Positions 1 through 6,585 of a DNA stretch of 8,146 bases are shown piece by piece. The notes under the pieces are model-generated. The model was not told the DNA's origin. It worked only from the letters and a program-made list of their open reading frames with translations, and searched no databases. Origin of the DNA: Actinobacteria bacterium ATB1. Lineage in GTDB: Bacteria > Actinomycetota > Acidimicrobiia > UBA2766. The stretch covers positions 1 to 8,146 of the forward strand of contig QWHP01000112.1 in assembly GCA_021404985.1 (NCBI GenBank), in the 5' to 3' direction. Both the position numbers and the translations under genes were made by a program. Position 1 is the first letter of the stretch; each line of letters opens with the position of its first letter.

Positions 1-184
1 AGAACCGATCCAGACCGGGAAGGGCGTCCAGCACCCCCGCACGATTCTGTGGAATCACGAGGTCCCAACCGTTCAAACCAAGTCAGGTCCGCGCCACCCA
101 AGCGAGCACAGCCCAAGCAGATTCCAGGAGCCAACTCCGATCACGCCATCGCGAATGAATTGTCGATGCCGAGTCCGCAAGCGC
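1..184. other. Edge region without a convincing gene
   Basis: This stretch lies downstream of the minus-strand E2-like gene. I see no tRNA, repeat or strong terminator hairpin. Two plus-strand frames are open here, but their translations are rich in Pro, Arg and Ser and look like GC-driven noise. On the minus strand, a frame begins after a stop and reads from a TTG at 76 (or a GTG at 58) to the window edge. Its peptide includes DLVIPQNRAGVLDALPG, which looks somewhat protein-like. It could be the first 19-25 codons of the next minus-strand gene, but it is too short and lacks a clear ribosome binding site, so I do not call it. Confidence 0.4.
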
Positions 185-1072
185 CTAAGTGCTCGACTTG
201 AGGGTCAGCTTCGGGGGCGGCCGGAGGGTGCCCGAGGAACCCCCCACTGCGGGATGCGACACCGGATCCTCGACGATCTCACGCAGACGCTCCAAAGCCC
301 GCTGGGCGTAGAGGCCGTCCTCGATGCGCTCGTCGTAGCTCCACTTCAGGCTCACGATCCGCTTGACGACGACTTCCCCATTCTCTGCGACCGGCTGCTC
401 CTTGACCTGGCCTATTACGCAGAACACCGGGCAGTTCCCGTACTCGTAGAGGTGGTGGTAGGCAGAGTCCATCTTCAGGCTGCCCAGGTTGGCTATGAAG
501 ACCGACACGAACATCGGGTCCGGGTCGGTAAAGAAGCCGGGAAGGAGGCCCCAATCGTCGAGCTTTCGTTCCAACCCGACCATTGCCTTGAGCATGAAAC
601 CCGGCATGCGCAGGAGAAGGGAGAGCTCCTTGTCGACATGGCTCTTCTCGTCCGACTTGCCGACCTTCACGTCCGCGTTGAGGTCGCGGACCATCTCGAC
701 GAAAGACTGGCCGGGATCGAAGCAGCGCTTGAGGACGACGATCGGGGACGCGTCGTCGAACCTCTTCTTCGCCGAGTAACCGATCTCGATCTGCTTGCGC
801 TCCCAGAGCTTCCCCCCCGCCGTGAAGCGGTTGAGTCGCGGCCGCTCGTGGAGCACCTGTACCGCCGACCAGAGGACGAGGTGGAAGAACGTCGCATGCA
901 GGTCGGGGTTCTCCTCGGCGAAGTCACGCAGGAACGCCTCGGTTCGCGTCACGTCGACCTGCTGCTCGAAGTAGACGGCGGATTCGGTTCTGGTACGCAT
1001 CAGGTACGGCATGATGCGCCTGTAGTGGGGAACATCCCTCGAGAGGGTCGCGTCGTGACGTCGTCCGAACAT
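185..1072 (-). CDS. Stand-alone E2-type acyltransferase-domain protein (2-oxo acid dehydrogenase E2 family), altered active site
   Basis: The 295-residue protein resembles the catalytic domain of E2 dihydrolipoyl acyltransferases (the chloramphenicol acetyltransferase fold). It has no lipoyl domain and no E1/E3-binding domain. Family-like segments are RRIMPYLMRTRTESAVYFEQ (residues 18-37), RPRLNRF (77-83), FIANLGSLKMDSAYHHLYEYG (192-212) and the C-terminal SYDERIEDG (245-253). The last corresponds to the E2 active-site signature DHRxxDG. Here Glu248 stands where the catalytic His should be, while Asp252 and Gly253 are kept. From memory, stand-alone homologues in other bacteria share a DERIxDG form, so this is probably a subfamily trait and not a local mutation. 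Such proteins are cytoplasmic, and their substrate is unknown. The ATG at 1072 follows a purine-rich stretch. A later Met at residue 21 is less likely because the residues before it look family-like. The gene is transcribed away from the GNAT-like gene, and no dehydrogenase E1 or E3 gene is visible. The family call is fairly secure; acyltransferase activity is not. Confidence 0.85.
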   Translation of the reverse strand: MFGRRHDATLSRDVPHYRRIMPYLMRTRTESAVYFEQQVDVTRTEAFLRDFAEENPDLHATFFHLVLWSAVQVLHERPRLNRFTAGGKLWERKQIEIGYSAKKRFDDASPIVVLKRCFDPGQSFVEMVRDLNADVKVGKSDEKSHVDKELSLLLRMPGFMLKAMVGLERKLDDWGLLPGFFTDPDPMFVSVFIANLGSLKMDSAYHHLYEYGNCPVFCVIGQVKEQPVAENGEVVVKRIVSLKWSYDERIEDGLYAQRALERLREIVEDPVSHPAVGGSSGTLRPPPKLTLKSST

Positions 1073-1321
1073 CCGGCCACCCTACCCTTCGTCCCGACAA
1101 TCTTCACACCCGGAGCAGGCTCGGGAACAGCGTCCGTTGAATCCAGAATCGACGCTTCGTCTGGGAGGTTCGCTTTGGGCAACGAGGGGCGACGTGAGCC
1201 GCGCGTGCATGATGCCGAGATCCTCGGCCCCGTACCCAACAGGGTCGTAGGTATCTGGAGGATCGAGGCAGCAGGGACTGTGTTCGCGTCCTCGGAAGCC
1301 CTCAGCGGCAGATTCCGGGGG
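1073..1321. other. Divergent intergenic region between the E2-like and GNAT-like genes
   Basis: This gap must hold the promoters for both flanking genes. I find no convincing -35/-10 pair. On the minus strand, a GGGTAGGG run lies just upstream of the ATG at 1072 and may serve as a purine-rich ribosome binding site. On the plus strand the frame of the GNAT-like gene is open through the whole gap, so in-frame GTG codons at 1205 and 1280 are alternative starts for that gene. Confidence 0.5.
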
Positions 1322-2149
1322 ATGCGGCTGACGTCGCTCGCCGATCTCCAGCGCGCCCATCGACTCGAGGACGTTGCCGCTTGCTACCGCAGAGTCTTCG
1401 GTGCTCCGGAGACAAGCGCGACCGGCGAGTTCATCTGGGGTGAGGGTGCCCGCTGCGTGAGCTGCCAAGGGCTCATCCCGCTGCCCGACTTCGAACGCGC
1501 CGCAGCCGCGGCCGGGCCCGTCTGCCCCCTCTGCGGAGAGGGCCTGTTGATAGAGGTGTATCCGATCGACAAGGTCGTCAAGACCCTCGAGGATGTGCTG
1601 ATGGCCAAGGACCGCTGGACACCCGTCGTGGCCGTGATGGAGTCCGAGGGTTCACCGATCTCCGGGGTCATGTACGGGGCAGTCACAGATCGCGAAGGCG
1701 CCATCCAGAGGATGTACGAGGAGCAGTCCGTCTACCCGGACGGGCCATCGCTCGAGCGCTTCCACCAAATCTACGGGTGCCTCCCGGCGACGGGGATCCT
1801 CCACATCGACGCGCTGGCCGTCGATGTGGAGTCACGGGAAGGCGTGCGAATCTGTCAGGGACTCGTGGGCCTCACATACACACGAGCGGTCGAACTCGGT
1901 GCCACAGGTGCGATCGCTGTGACGAATACGCGGTCCCAGGCTTATGTCCTCATGCTCGCGCATGGGTTCGAGATCGTCGGCCAGCAGGCCGACCGCGTCT
2001 ACATGTGGTTGCCCGAGATCCGTACCGTTGCCCAAGTGTTGCAGAACACGACGCCCGAAGGAACGGCGGAAACGATTGCGCGTTCGGTTGCCGCACTGGT
2101 GGAGGAAGGTGTGCTCAGCCCTTTCGCACTCCGAGACGCGTCCGGCTGA
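1322..2149 (+). CDS. Zinc-ribbon-containing GNAT-like acetyltransferase (predicted)
   Basis: From the ATG at 1322 the protein has 275 residues. Residues 1-32 are probably helical. Two Cys pairs, C45-x2-C48 and C68-x2-C71, are spaced like a small zinc ribbon. From about residue 100 the sequence follows the GNAT order: a strand TPVVAVMES; then HIDALAVDV (161-169), where the acetyl-CoA-binding strand is expected; a loop REGVRICQGL in the position of the pyrophosphate-binding motif; a helix TYTRAVELG; and finally GAIAVTNTRSQAYVLMLAHGFEIVG (196-220), the usual strand, Asn/Ser region and GF ending. The canonical RxxGxG/A loop is imperfect, so cofactor binding is inferred. A helical tail follows to residue 275. 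The frame is open far upstream, but that part lies antisense to the E2-like gene. The ATG is chosen because sensible protein begins there; its ribosome binding site is weak, and GTG 1280 or GTG 1205 remain possible. The target is unknown: it could acylate a small molecule or a protein. Confidence 0.7.
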   Translation: MRLTSLADLQRAHRLEDVAACYRRVFGAPETSATGEFIWGEGARCVSCQGLIPLPDFERAAAAAGPVCPLCGEGLLIEVYPIDKVVKTLEDVLMAKDRWTPVVAVMESEGSPISGVMYGAVTDREGAIQRMYEEQSVYPDGPSLERFHQIYGCLPATGILHIDALAVDVESREGVRICQGLVGLTYTRAVELGATGAIAVTNTRSQAYVLMLAHGFEIVGQQADRVYMWLPEIRTVAQVLQNTTPEGTAETIARSVAALVEEGVLSPFALRDASG

Positions 2150-2156
2150 GTCTCGG
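2131..2156. terminator. Inverted repeat at a convergent gene junction, possible two-way terminator
   Basis: CCGAGAC at 2131-2137 is perfectly complementary to GTCTCGG at 2150-2156, with a 12-base loop that contains the TGA of the GNAT-like gene. It sits where two convergent genes end only 19 bases apart, so a hairpin could form in either transcript. There is no run of T on either side, so it is not a classical intrinsic terminator. A 7-bp repeat can also arise by chance in GC-rich DNA. Confidence 0.3.
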
Positions 2157-2168
2157 CCGACCCAAGGA

Positions 2169-4310
2169 CTATCCCTCGGGTTGACGCACGTCCGGACGGC
2201 TCTCGAAGGCCAGGTCGAGACGACCGAGCACCTCGCCGAGCTCGTCGGGTGTGACCGGTTTCGCCACATATTCGTCCATGCCTGCCGCAAGGCACTTCTC
2301 ACGGTCGTCGGGTCCGGCATTCGCCGTCACGGCGACGATGGGTACATGCTTCTGCCCTCGAGCCGATTCGATCGCCCTGATCTCCCGAGTGGCTCCATAA
2401 CCGTCGAGCACCGGCATCTGGCAGTCCATGAGAACGACCTCGACGGAATCGATGCGTGCCTCGTAGGCCTGGACTCCCTGCCGGCCGTCAGAGGCGAGGA
2501 CGACTTCGCAACCATCCCGCTCGAGCATCGCCTTGAGCACCTTCTGGTTCAGGATGTTGTCCTCCACGACCAGCACGACCCACGAACTCTCCTTCTTCTC
2601 GGATGCAGTCGAAGACGATCCTGAGGGCTGGGAGGAGTCGCAGGCCGAGCACAGACGTTCAAGGAGATCCCGCCAGTTCAGCGGCGCGCGGCAGGCCACG
2701 ATCGGTCTCTCACCCGATCGCATCACTATCGCTGCTCTTTCTGCGTCGGAGACGCTCTCGTGCAGCAGCATGACGTCGAAGTCCCAGTTGACCGGCTCCG
2801 AATCCGACACGGTGACCTCGGCTCCACGCTCACGGACTCCCGCCTCAAGCAGCGCACCCCACGGCTCGGCAGCGACGACGTGGACCCGGCAGCCGGCAAG
2901 GCAGACGGCCGCCCCCTCTTCGAACTGGGGGTTCTCGAGCGGCAGGATGACCTCGAACCTGCTTCCCGCTCCGACGTCGGAGTCGACGTCGATGTCTCCA
3001 CCCATGAGATCCACGAGTCGTCGCACGAGGCCGAGGCCCACGCCGAGACCCTGGTAAGCGCGAGTCATCCCGCTGTCTCCCTGGAGCATCAGAGCAAAGA
3101 GCTCGTCCTTGTAACGTACGTCGAATCCGCAGCCGGTGTCCTCGACCGAGATGTGCAGGCCCTCTCCGTCGACCCAACGGGAGCTGACGACGACGTGTCC
3201 GGCGTCGGTGAACTTGACGGCGTTGTCGACGAGGCAGTTGAGGATCTCCCGGACGCGTACAGGATCCCCCGTGACCGTATGCGGCGTCGAAGGATGACAA
3301 AGAGTCTCGAGTGCCAAACCCTTGTCGGTCGCTGCGTGAGTGTGCTCCGAGACCACGCTCTCGACCACCGCCCCCGGGTCGAAGGCCGTGTCCGCGAGTT
3401 GAAGGGCCCCCGACTCGATGCCCACGCAGTCGAGGATTCCCTCGAGGATGCTCCTGAGGGCCCCGACGCTGCCTCGGAGAGCTTCGACGAGGTCCCTCTG
3501 CTCGCCGGACAGCTCCGAGTCGGCAAGGAGAGCGGACGCACCCATGATCCCGTTGAGGGGGGTCCGGAACTCGTGTGTCAAGTTGGACATGAGGACTGCC
3601 TTGGCCCGTGCCGTGGTACGCACGTCCTCGAGTGCCTGTTCGAGCCTCAGGGTTCTCTCTCTCACGCGGTCCGCGAGCTGGTCGTTGAGAACCTCGAGAT
3701 CGGTTTTGGCCTTCTCTGCTTGGACTCTGTGCCGTTCGACCTCTGCCACGTGCCGCTCGAGAACTCGACGCGCCGCCACGGCGATGGCACCCACAGTGCC
3801 CATGAAGACACCGAGATACGCCATGTTCCCGAGGGCAACCGCGGGTGCAACATCTTCCCCGTTGATGTTGAATGCGATGGCGATCGAGGTCACGATCACC
3901 GCGGCGATGGTCACCCCCGTCCAGTGGATCGTTGCCTTCTCGTCGAGGAACCATGCTGCGGCGAGAGGCACGCAGCCGAGCCAGTAGACGTTGTTTCCCG
4001 GTTGGAAGCTGTCGAGCAGGACGATGACCACAACGGGCACGGCGAGGATCATGGACGCCAGGCGGCGAACATGCGTGTCGCTCTCGGCTCGTAGAACCCT
4101 GCGGCGACCCACGACTAGGGCCACGGCGGCGGAGACGTCGACCAGGGCAGCCAGGGAAACGCCCAAGAGGGCGTTCGCCAGAGCCATGACGGCGAACGCA
4201 ATTGCCCCCACGAGGGTCACATGGGCTACTCGGCCCACCAAGAGGCTGTCACGATAGCGGTTGACGTTGTCGAGTGTCTCGCCACAGGGCGCTTCTTGGG
4301 GGGGCCCCAT
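2169..4310 (-). CDS. Membrane hybrid sensor histidine kinase with a degenerate and an intact receiver domain
   Basis: The protein has 713 residues. About six hydrophobic segments (roughly 30-48, 51-68, 86-100, 108-122, 129-147 and 157-180) form the membrane sensor part. A charged helical linker (about 181-235) leads to the dimerisation helix with SNLTHEFRTPLNG, phosphoacceptor His246. The ATPase domain shows the N box DNAVKF (Asn363), DTGCGF (Asp391) and GLGVGLGL (421-428), so the kinase looks active. Residues about 468-555 resemble a receiver, but His517 (LLHES) replaces the phosphoacceptor Asp and the acidic pair is VVAAE. After a Ser-rich linker, the C-terminal receiver (578-700) is intact: Glu583/Asp584, Asp629 in LMDCQMP, Thr662 and Lys684. 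There is no HPt domain and no output domain, so a separate phosphotransfer partner is expected elsewhere. The signal sensed is unknown. The gene lies 32 bases after mnmA on the same strand. No good ribosome binding site precedes the ATG at 4310; GTG at codon 25 is an alternative. Confidence 0.93.
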   Translation of the reverse strand: MGPPQEAPCGETLDNVNRYRDSLLVGRVAHVTLVGAIAFAVMALANALLGVSLAALVDVSAAVALVVGRRRVLRAESDTHVRRLASMILAVPVVVIVLLDSFQPGNNVYWLGCVPLAAAWFLDEKATIHWTGVTIAAVIVTSIAIAFNINGEDVAPAVALGNMAYLGVFMGTVGAIAVAARRVLERHVAEVERHRVQAEKAKTDLEVLNDQLADRVRERTLRLEQALEDVRTTARAKAVLMSNLTHEFRTPLNGIMGASALLADSELSGEQRDLVEALRGSVGALRSILEGILDCVGIESGALQLADTAFDPGAVVESVVSEHTHAATDKGLALETLCHPSTPHTVTGDPVRVREILNCLVDNAVKFTDAGHVVVSSRWVDGEGLHISVEDTGCGFDVRYKDELFALMLQGDSGMTRAYQGLGVGLGLVRRLVDLMGGDIDVDSDVGAGSRFEVILPLENPQFEEGAAVCLAGCRVHVVAAEPWGALLEAGVRERGAEVTVSDSEPVNWDFDVMLLHESVSDAERAAIVMRSGERPIVACRAPLNWRDLLERLCSACDSSQPSGSSSTASEKKESSWVVLVVEDNILNQKVLKAMLERDGCEVVLASDGRQGVQAYEARIDSVEVVLMDCQMPVLDGYGATREIRAIESARGQKHVPIVAVTANAGPDDREKCLAAGMDEYVAKPVTPDELGEVLGRLDLAFESRPDVRQPEG

Positions 4311-4342
4311 GGTCGGATCATCGGCACGAACGGGCCAGGTGT

Positions 4343-5467
4343 TTAGCGAGAGGGCACTGTTTCCGCATGGGTCGCGGACACCACTTCGCCTGAACCGACG
4401 ACCTCGTCACCTTCGTAGAAGACGGCAAGTTGTCCCGGGGCAGGCGCCGGTACCGGCTCGTCAAGCCGGACCGATGCCGCACCACCGCCCTCGGCGGCAA
4501 CGACCCGGGCGCGGCGTGGCGCACCGTGGGCACTGGTCTGCACCTCGACGTCGAGGGGGTCGAGGGGCGGGGGCCGGTACCAGACGGTTCTCACGACCGA
4601 CAGGACCTCGCACTCGGGCGGAGTCGGAGCGACGTGGATCGTGTTCGACGACACGTCTACGGCTTCCACGAAGACCGGCGCTCCCGCTGCGACTCCGAGG
4701 CCGCGTCTCTGTCCGATCGTGTACAGGGCGGCTCCACGATGTCGCCCCACCACCGTGCCTTCCCGGTCGAGCACGTCACCCGGGTCCAGGTCGAGCCTTG
4801 CGGACAGGAAGGCCTCCTTGCCCCCGGGGAGGAAGCAGACCTCCATCGACTCGGCCTTGCGGGCGGTCCTGAGTCCCAACCCCTCGGCGATCCTCCTCAC
4901 CCGATCCTTCGTCAGCGTCCCGATCGGGAAGAGCAGGCGCCCCAGGTGGGATGGATTCACACATGCGAGCACGTAGCTCTGGTCCTTCGACCGGTCGTAC
5001 CCTCGCCTCAACCTCGGCGACCCAGCGGCGCCCGAAGAGTCCGACGCATCCGATCCGTCCGACAACCTCGCGTGGTGTCCTGTTGCGACGGCATCGATGC
5101 CGAGTAGGTCGGCCCGGGCGAGCAGTTCGTCGAACTTGACGAGCCTGTTGCACTCCACGCACGGATTGGGCGTGCGACCGGATGCGTAGGCTGCCGAGTA
5201 GGCATCCATCACCGCAGCCGTGAACTCGACTGACAGGTTCACCATGTAGTGGGGTATGCCCAACGTGGCGGCTACGGATCTTGCATCCTCGGCGTCGTCG
5301 ACCGTGCAACAGCCGGCCTTCGGGCCGCCCGGGGCAGGTTCGCTGTGGAGTTTCATCGTGACGCCGACGACCTCGTGGCCCGCCTCCACCAGGAGAGCCG
5401 CCGCCACGGAGGAGTCGACCCCGCCGGACATCGCCACCATCACCGACCTCGGCGCCGACCGCCGCAC
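4343..5467 (-). CDS. mnmA: tRNA-specific 2-thiouridylase MnmA
   Basis: MnmA activates U34 of the Lys, Glu and Gln tRNAs with ATP and inserts sulfur to give 2-thiouridine, acting in the cytoplasm. From GTG 5467 the protein has 374 residues, the usual length. The PP-loop SGGVDSS is at residues 14-20, CCTVDDAEDA at 53-62, and TPNPCVECN carries catalytic Cys103. ATGHHAR is at 128-134, KDQSYVL at 161-167, SMEVCF holds the second catalytic Cys211, and YTIGQRRGLG is at 249-258. The C-terminal part forms the usual beta-rich domains. A Ser/Asp/Gly-rich stretch (about 136-150) looks like a flexible insertion after GHHAR. The frame is open further upstream to a TTG at 6082, but that part is out of frame inside the desulfurase gene. 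GTG 5467 starts 2 bases after the desulfurase stop and has GAGAGG at a good distance; ATG 5440 is the fallback. Close coupling to the desulfurase fits direct supply of persulfide sulfur. Confidence 0.97.
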   Translation of the reverse strand: MRRSAPRSVMVAMSGGVDSSVAAALLVEAGHEVVGVTMKLHSEPAPGGPKAGCCTVDDAEDARSVAATLGIPHYMVNLSVEFTAAVMDAYSAAYASGRTPNPCVECNRLVKFDELLARADLLGIDAVATGHHARLSDGSDASDSSGAAGSPRLRRGYDRSKDQSYVLACVNPSHLGRLLFPIGTLTKDRVRRIAEGLGLRTARKAESMEVCFLPGGKEAFLSARLDLDPGDVLDREGTVVGRHRGAALYTIGQRRGLGVAAGAPVFVEAVDVSSNTIHVAPTPPECEVLSVVRTVWYRPPPLDPLDVEVQTSAHGAPRRARVVAAEGGGAASVRLDEPVPAPAPGQLAVFYEGDEVVGSGEVVSATHAETVPSR

Positions 5468-5469
5468 AG

Positions 5470-6570
5470 TCAACCTCTCAACTTGACGACGACGTCGACG
5501 AGTATGTCGAGCGCCCGATCGACCTCGTCCAGCGAGGTAGACCAACCGAGCGACAGCCGGAGGGCACCTGAACCGTCGGCACCCATGGCGGCGAGGGTGC
5601 CGCTCGCCCCCTGGGCACCGCTGCTGCACGACGAACCCGCCGAGATCGCCAGCCCTGCACGATCGCAGGCGATCACGGCCATGTCCGCCGGAACCTGTGG
5701 GATACCGATGAAGGTGTGCGTGACGAGGCGCGGCGCCTCGCATCCGTACACGACGAGATCGTCGATCTCGGCGCGAAGTCCTGCCTCGAGCCTGTCCCTC
5801 AGGAATCCCACCCTCGCCCAGTCCTCGTGGGTCGAGGCGACCGCCGCCGCTGCAAGGGCTGAGGCCCCCGCCGCGTCGGGAGTGCCGGCACGGCGGCCTC
5901 TCTCCTGTCCGCCTCCGAGAAGCAGGGGCTCGAGCTCGACCTCCTGTCCGAGCACCATTGCTCCGATCCCGACCGGACCTCCGATCTTGTGACCGGACAG
6001 GCTCAGGGCCCCGATGCCGGAACCACCCACGTCGATCGGCTCCTTCGTGAATGCCTGCACGCCATCGGTGTGCACGAGGCAATCGGGGCAGATGTCCCGC
6101 ACGAGCGCGGCGATCTCGGGCAACGGCTGCACGGCTCCCGTCTCATTGTTCGCCGCCATGACCGAGACCAGGGCCGCATCGGAAGCGTGGGCACGCAGGA
6201 CCGCCTCGAGGGCGTCGAGATCGACGACTCCCGATCGGCAGACCGGGATCTCGATCCCGCCCGAGGCACGCGCCGGCACCGCGACGGCAGGGTGCTCGAT
6301 TGCGCTGTAGAGGACGACTCCCCTGCTCGCCCCCGCCCGCACGGCCCAGTTGTCACTTTCGGTGCCACCGGAGGTGAACACGACCCGACCCGGCAGGACG
6401 CCGAGGCATCCCGCGAGGCGCTCTCGCGCCAGTTCGAGCGCCGCACGGACGGCCTGGGCACGCGCATGGGCGCCTGTAGGATTCGCAGGACCGAGCGCCA
6501 GGACATCAGCAAACGCAGTCCTCGCCTCGGGCCGCAGCGGCGTCGAGGCAGCGTGGTCCAGATAGAGCAT
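5470..6570 (-). CDS. iscS: Cysteine desulfurase (IscS/NifS family)
   Basis: This PLP enzyme removes sulfur from L-cysteine to give alanine and an enzyme persulfide, used for tRNA thiolation, Fe-S clusters and other cofactors. The protein has 366 residues, slightly short for the family. Seen in order: YLDHAAST (3-10), NPTGAH (30-35), TSGGTESDN (66-74), the PLP-stacking His in IEHPA (His93), NNETGAVQP (141-149), HTDGVQ (Asp169, Gln172), SGHKIGGP with PLP lysine Lys195, and GSSCSSGA with catalytic Cys315. All key residues are present, and the active-site loop is of the NifS/IscS class rather than SufS. The symbol iscS follows the mycobacterial neighbour-of-mnmA naming; orthology to E. coli IscS cannot be told from this. 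The same pairing in Bacillus (YrvO-MnmA) passes sulfur directly, so this copy may serve tRNA thiolation first. No isc or suf genes are adjacent. ATG 6570 is the natural start, directly before YLDHAAST, though its ribosome binding site is weak. Confidence 0.96.
   Translation of the reverse strand: MLYLDHAASTPLRPEARTAFADVLALGPANPTGAHARAQAVRAALELARERLAGCLGVLPGRVVFTSGGTESDNWAVRAGASRGVVLYSAIEHPAVAVPARASGGIEIPVCRSGVVDLDALEAVLRAHASDAALVSVMAANNETGAVQPLPEIAALVRDICPDCLVHTDGVQAFTKEPIDVGGSGIGALSLSGHKIGGPVGIGAMVLGQEVELEPLLLGGGQERGRRAGTPDAAGASALAAAAVASTHEDWARVGFLRDRLEAGLRAEIDDLVVYGCEAPRLVTHTFIGIPQVPADMAVIACDRAGLAISAGSSCSSGAQGASGTLAAMGADGSGALRLSLGWSTSLDEVDRALDILVDVVVKLRG
5474..5479 (-). promoter_or_regulatory. 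Ribosome binding site of mnmA
   Basis: GAGAGG on the minus strand lies 6 bases before GTG 5467 and inside the last codons of the desulfurase gene. It supports GTG 5467 as the mnmA start and suggests translational coupling between the two genes. Confidence 0.65.
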
Positions 6571-6576
6571 TGCTCT
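6564..6576. repeat. 13-base palindrome at a divergent start region, possible operator
   Basis: AGAGCA-T-TGCTCT is a perfect inverted repeat around a single central base. The centre, 6570, is also the first base of the desulfurase start codon. It lies between two divergent genes, where a repressor site could control one or both. There is only one copy and no known regulator motif is recognised, so chance is a real alternative. Confidence 0.25.
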
Positions 6577-6579
6577 GCC

Positions 6580-6585
6580 ATGATA
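6580..6585 (-). promoter_or_regulatory. Candidate -10 element for the desulfurase-mnmA block
   Basis: TATCAT on the minus strand matches the TANNNT pattern of actinobacterial housekeeping promoters. It ends 9 bases before the desulfurase ATG, so transcription would start within a few bases of the ATG and give an almost leaderless mRNA, which is common in actinobacteria and would explain the weak ribosome binding site. No good -35 box is seen, so the call is tentative. Confidence 0.25.

Noticed and set aside
61..110. tRNA-like T-loop GTTCAAAC
   Set aside because: The flanking bases do not pair as a T stem, and no acceptor, D or anticodon arm can be drawn.
2..1321. Very long plus-strand open frame continuing upstream of the GNAT-like gene
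   Set aside because: It is antisense to the E2-like gene, has no family signal and is rich in Arg, Leu and Glu. It is a GC-driven shadow; only the part from about 1322 looks like real protein.
2845..3954. 369-codon minus-strand open frame inside the kinase gene
   Set aside because: It is in another frame of the kinase gene and consists of Arg/Gly/Ser-rich sequence with no domain.
2760..4094. 444-codon plus-strand open frame
   Set aside because: It lies wholly antisense to the hybrid kinase, whose domains are unmistakable. The translation has no recognisable domain.
5468..6082. N-terminal extension of MnmA to a TTG at 6082
   Set aside because: It overlaps the desulfurase out of frame, is Arg/Gly-rich, and would add about 205 residues not seen in MnmA. 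GTG 5467 has a good ribosome binding site and gives the normal length.
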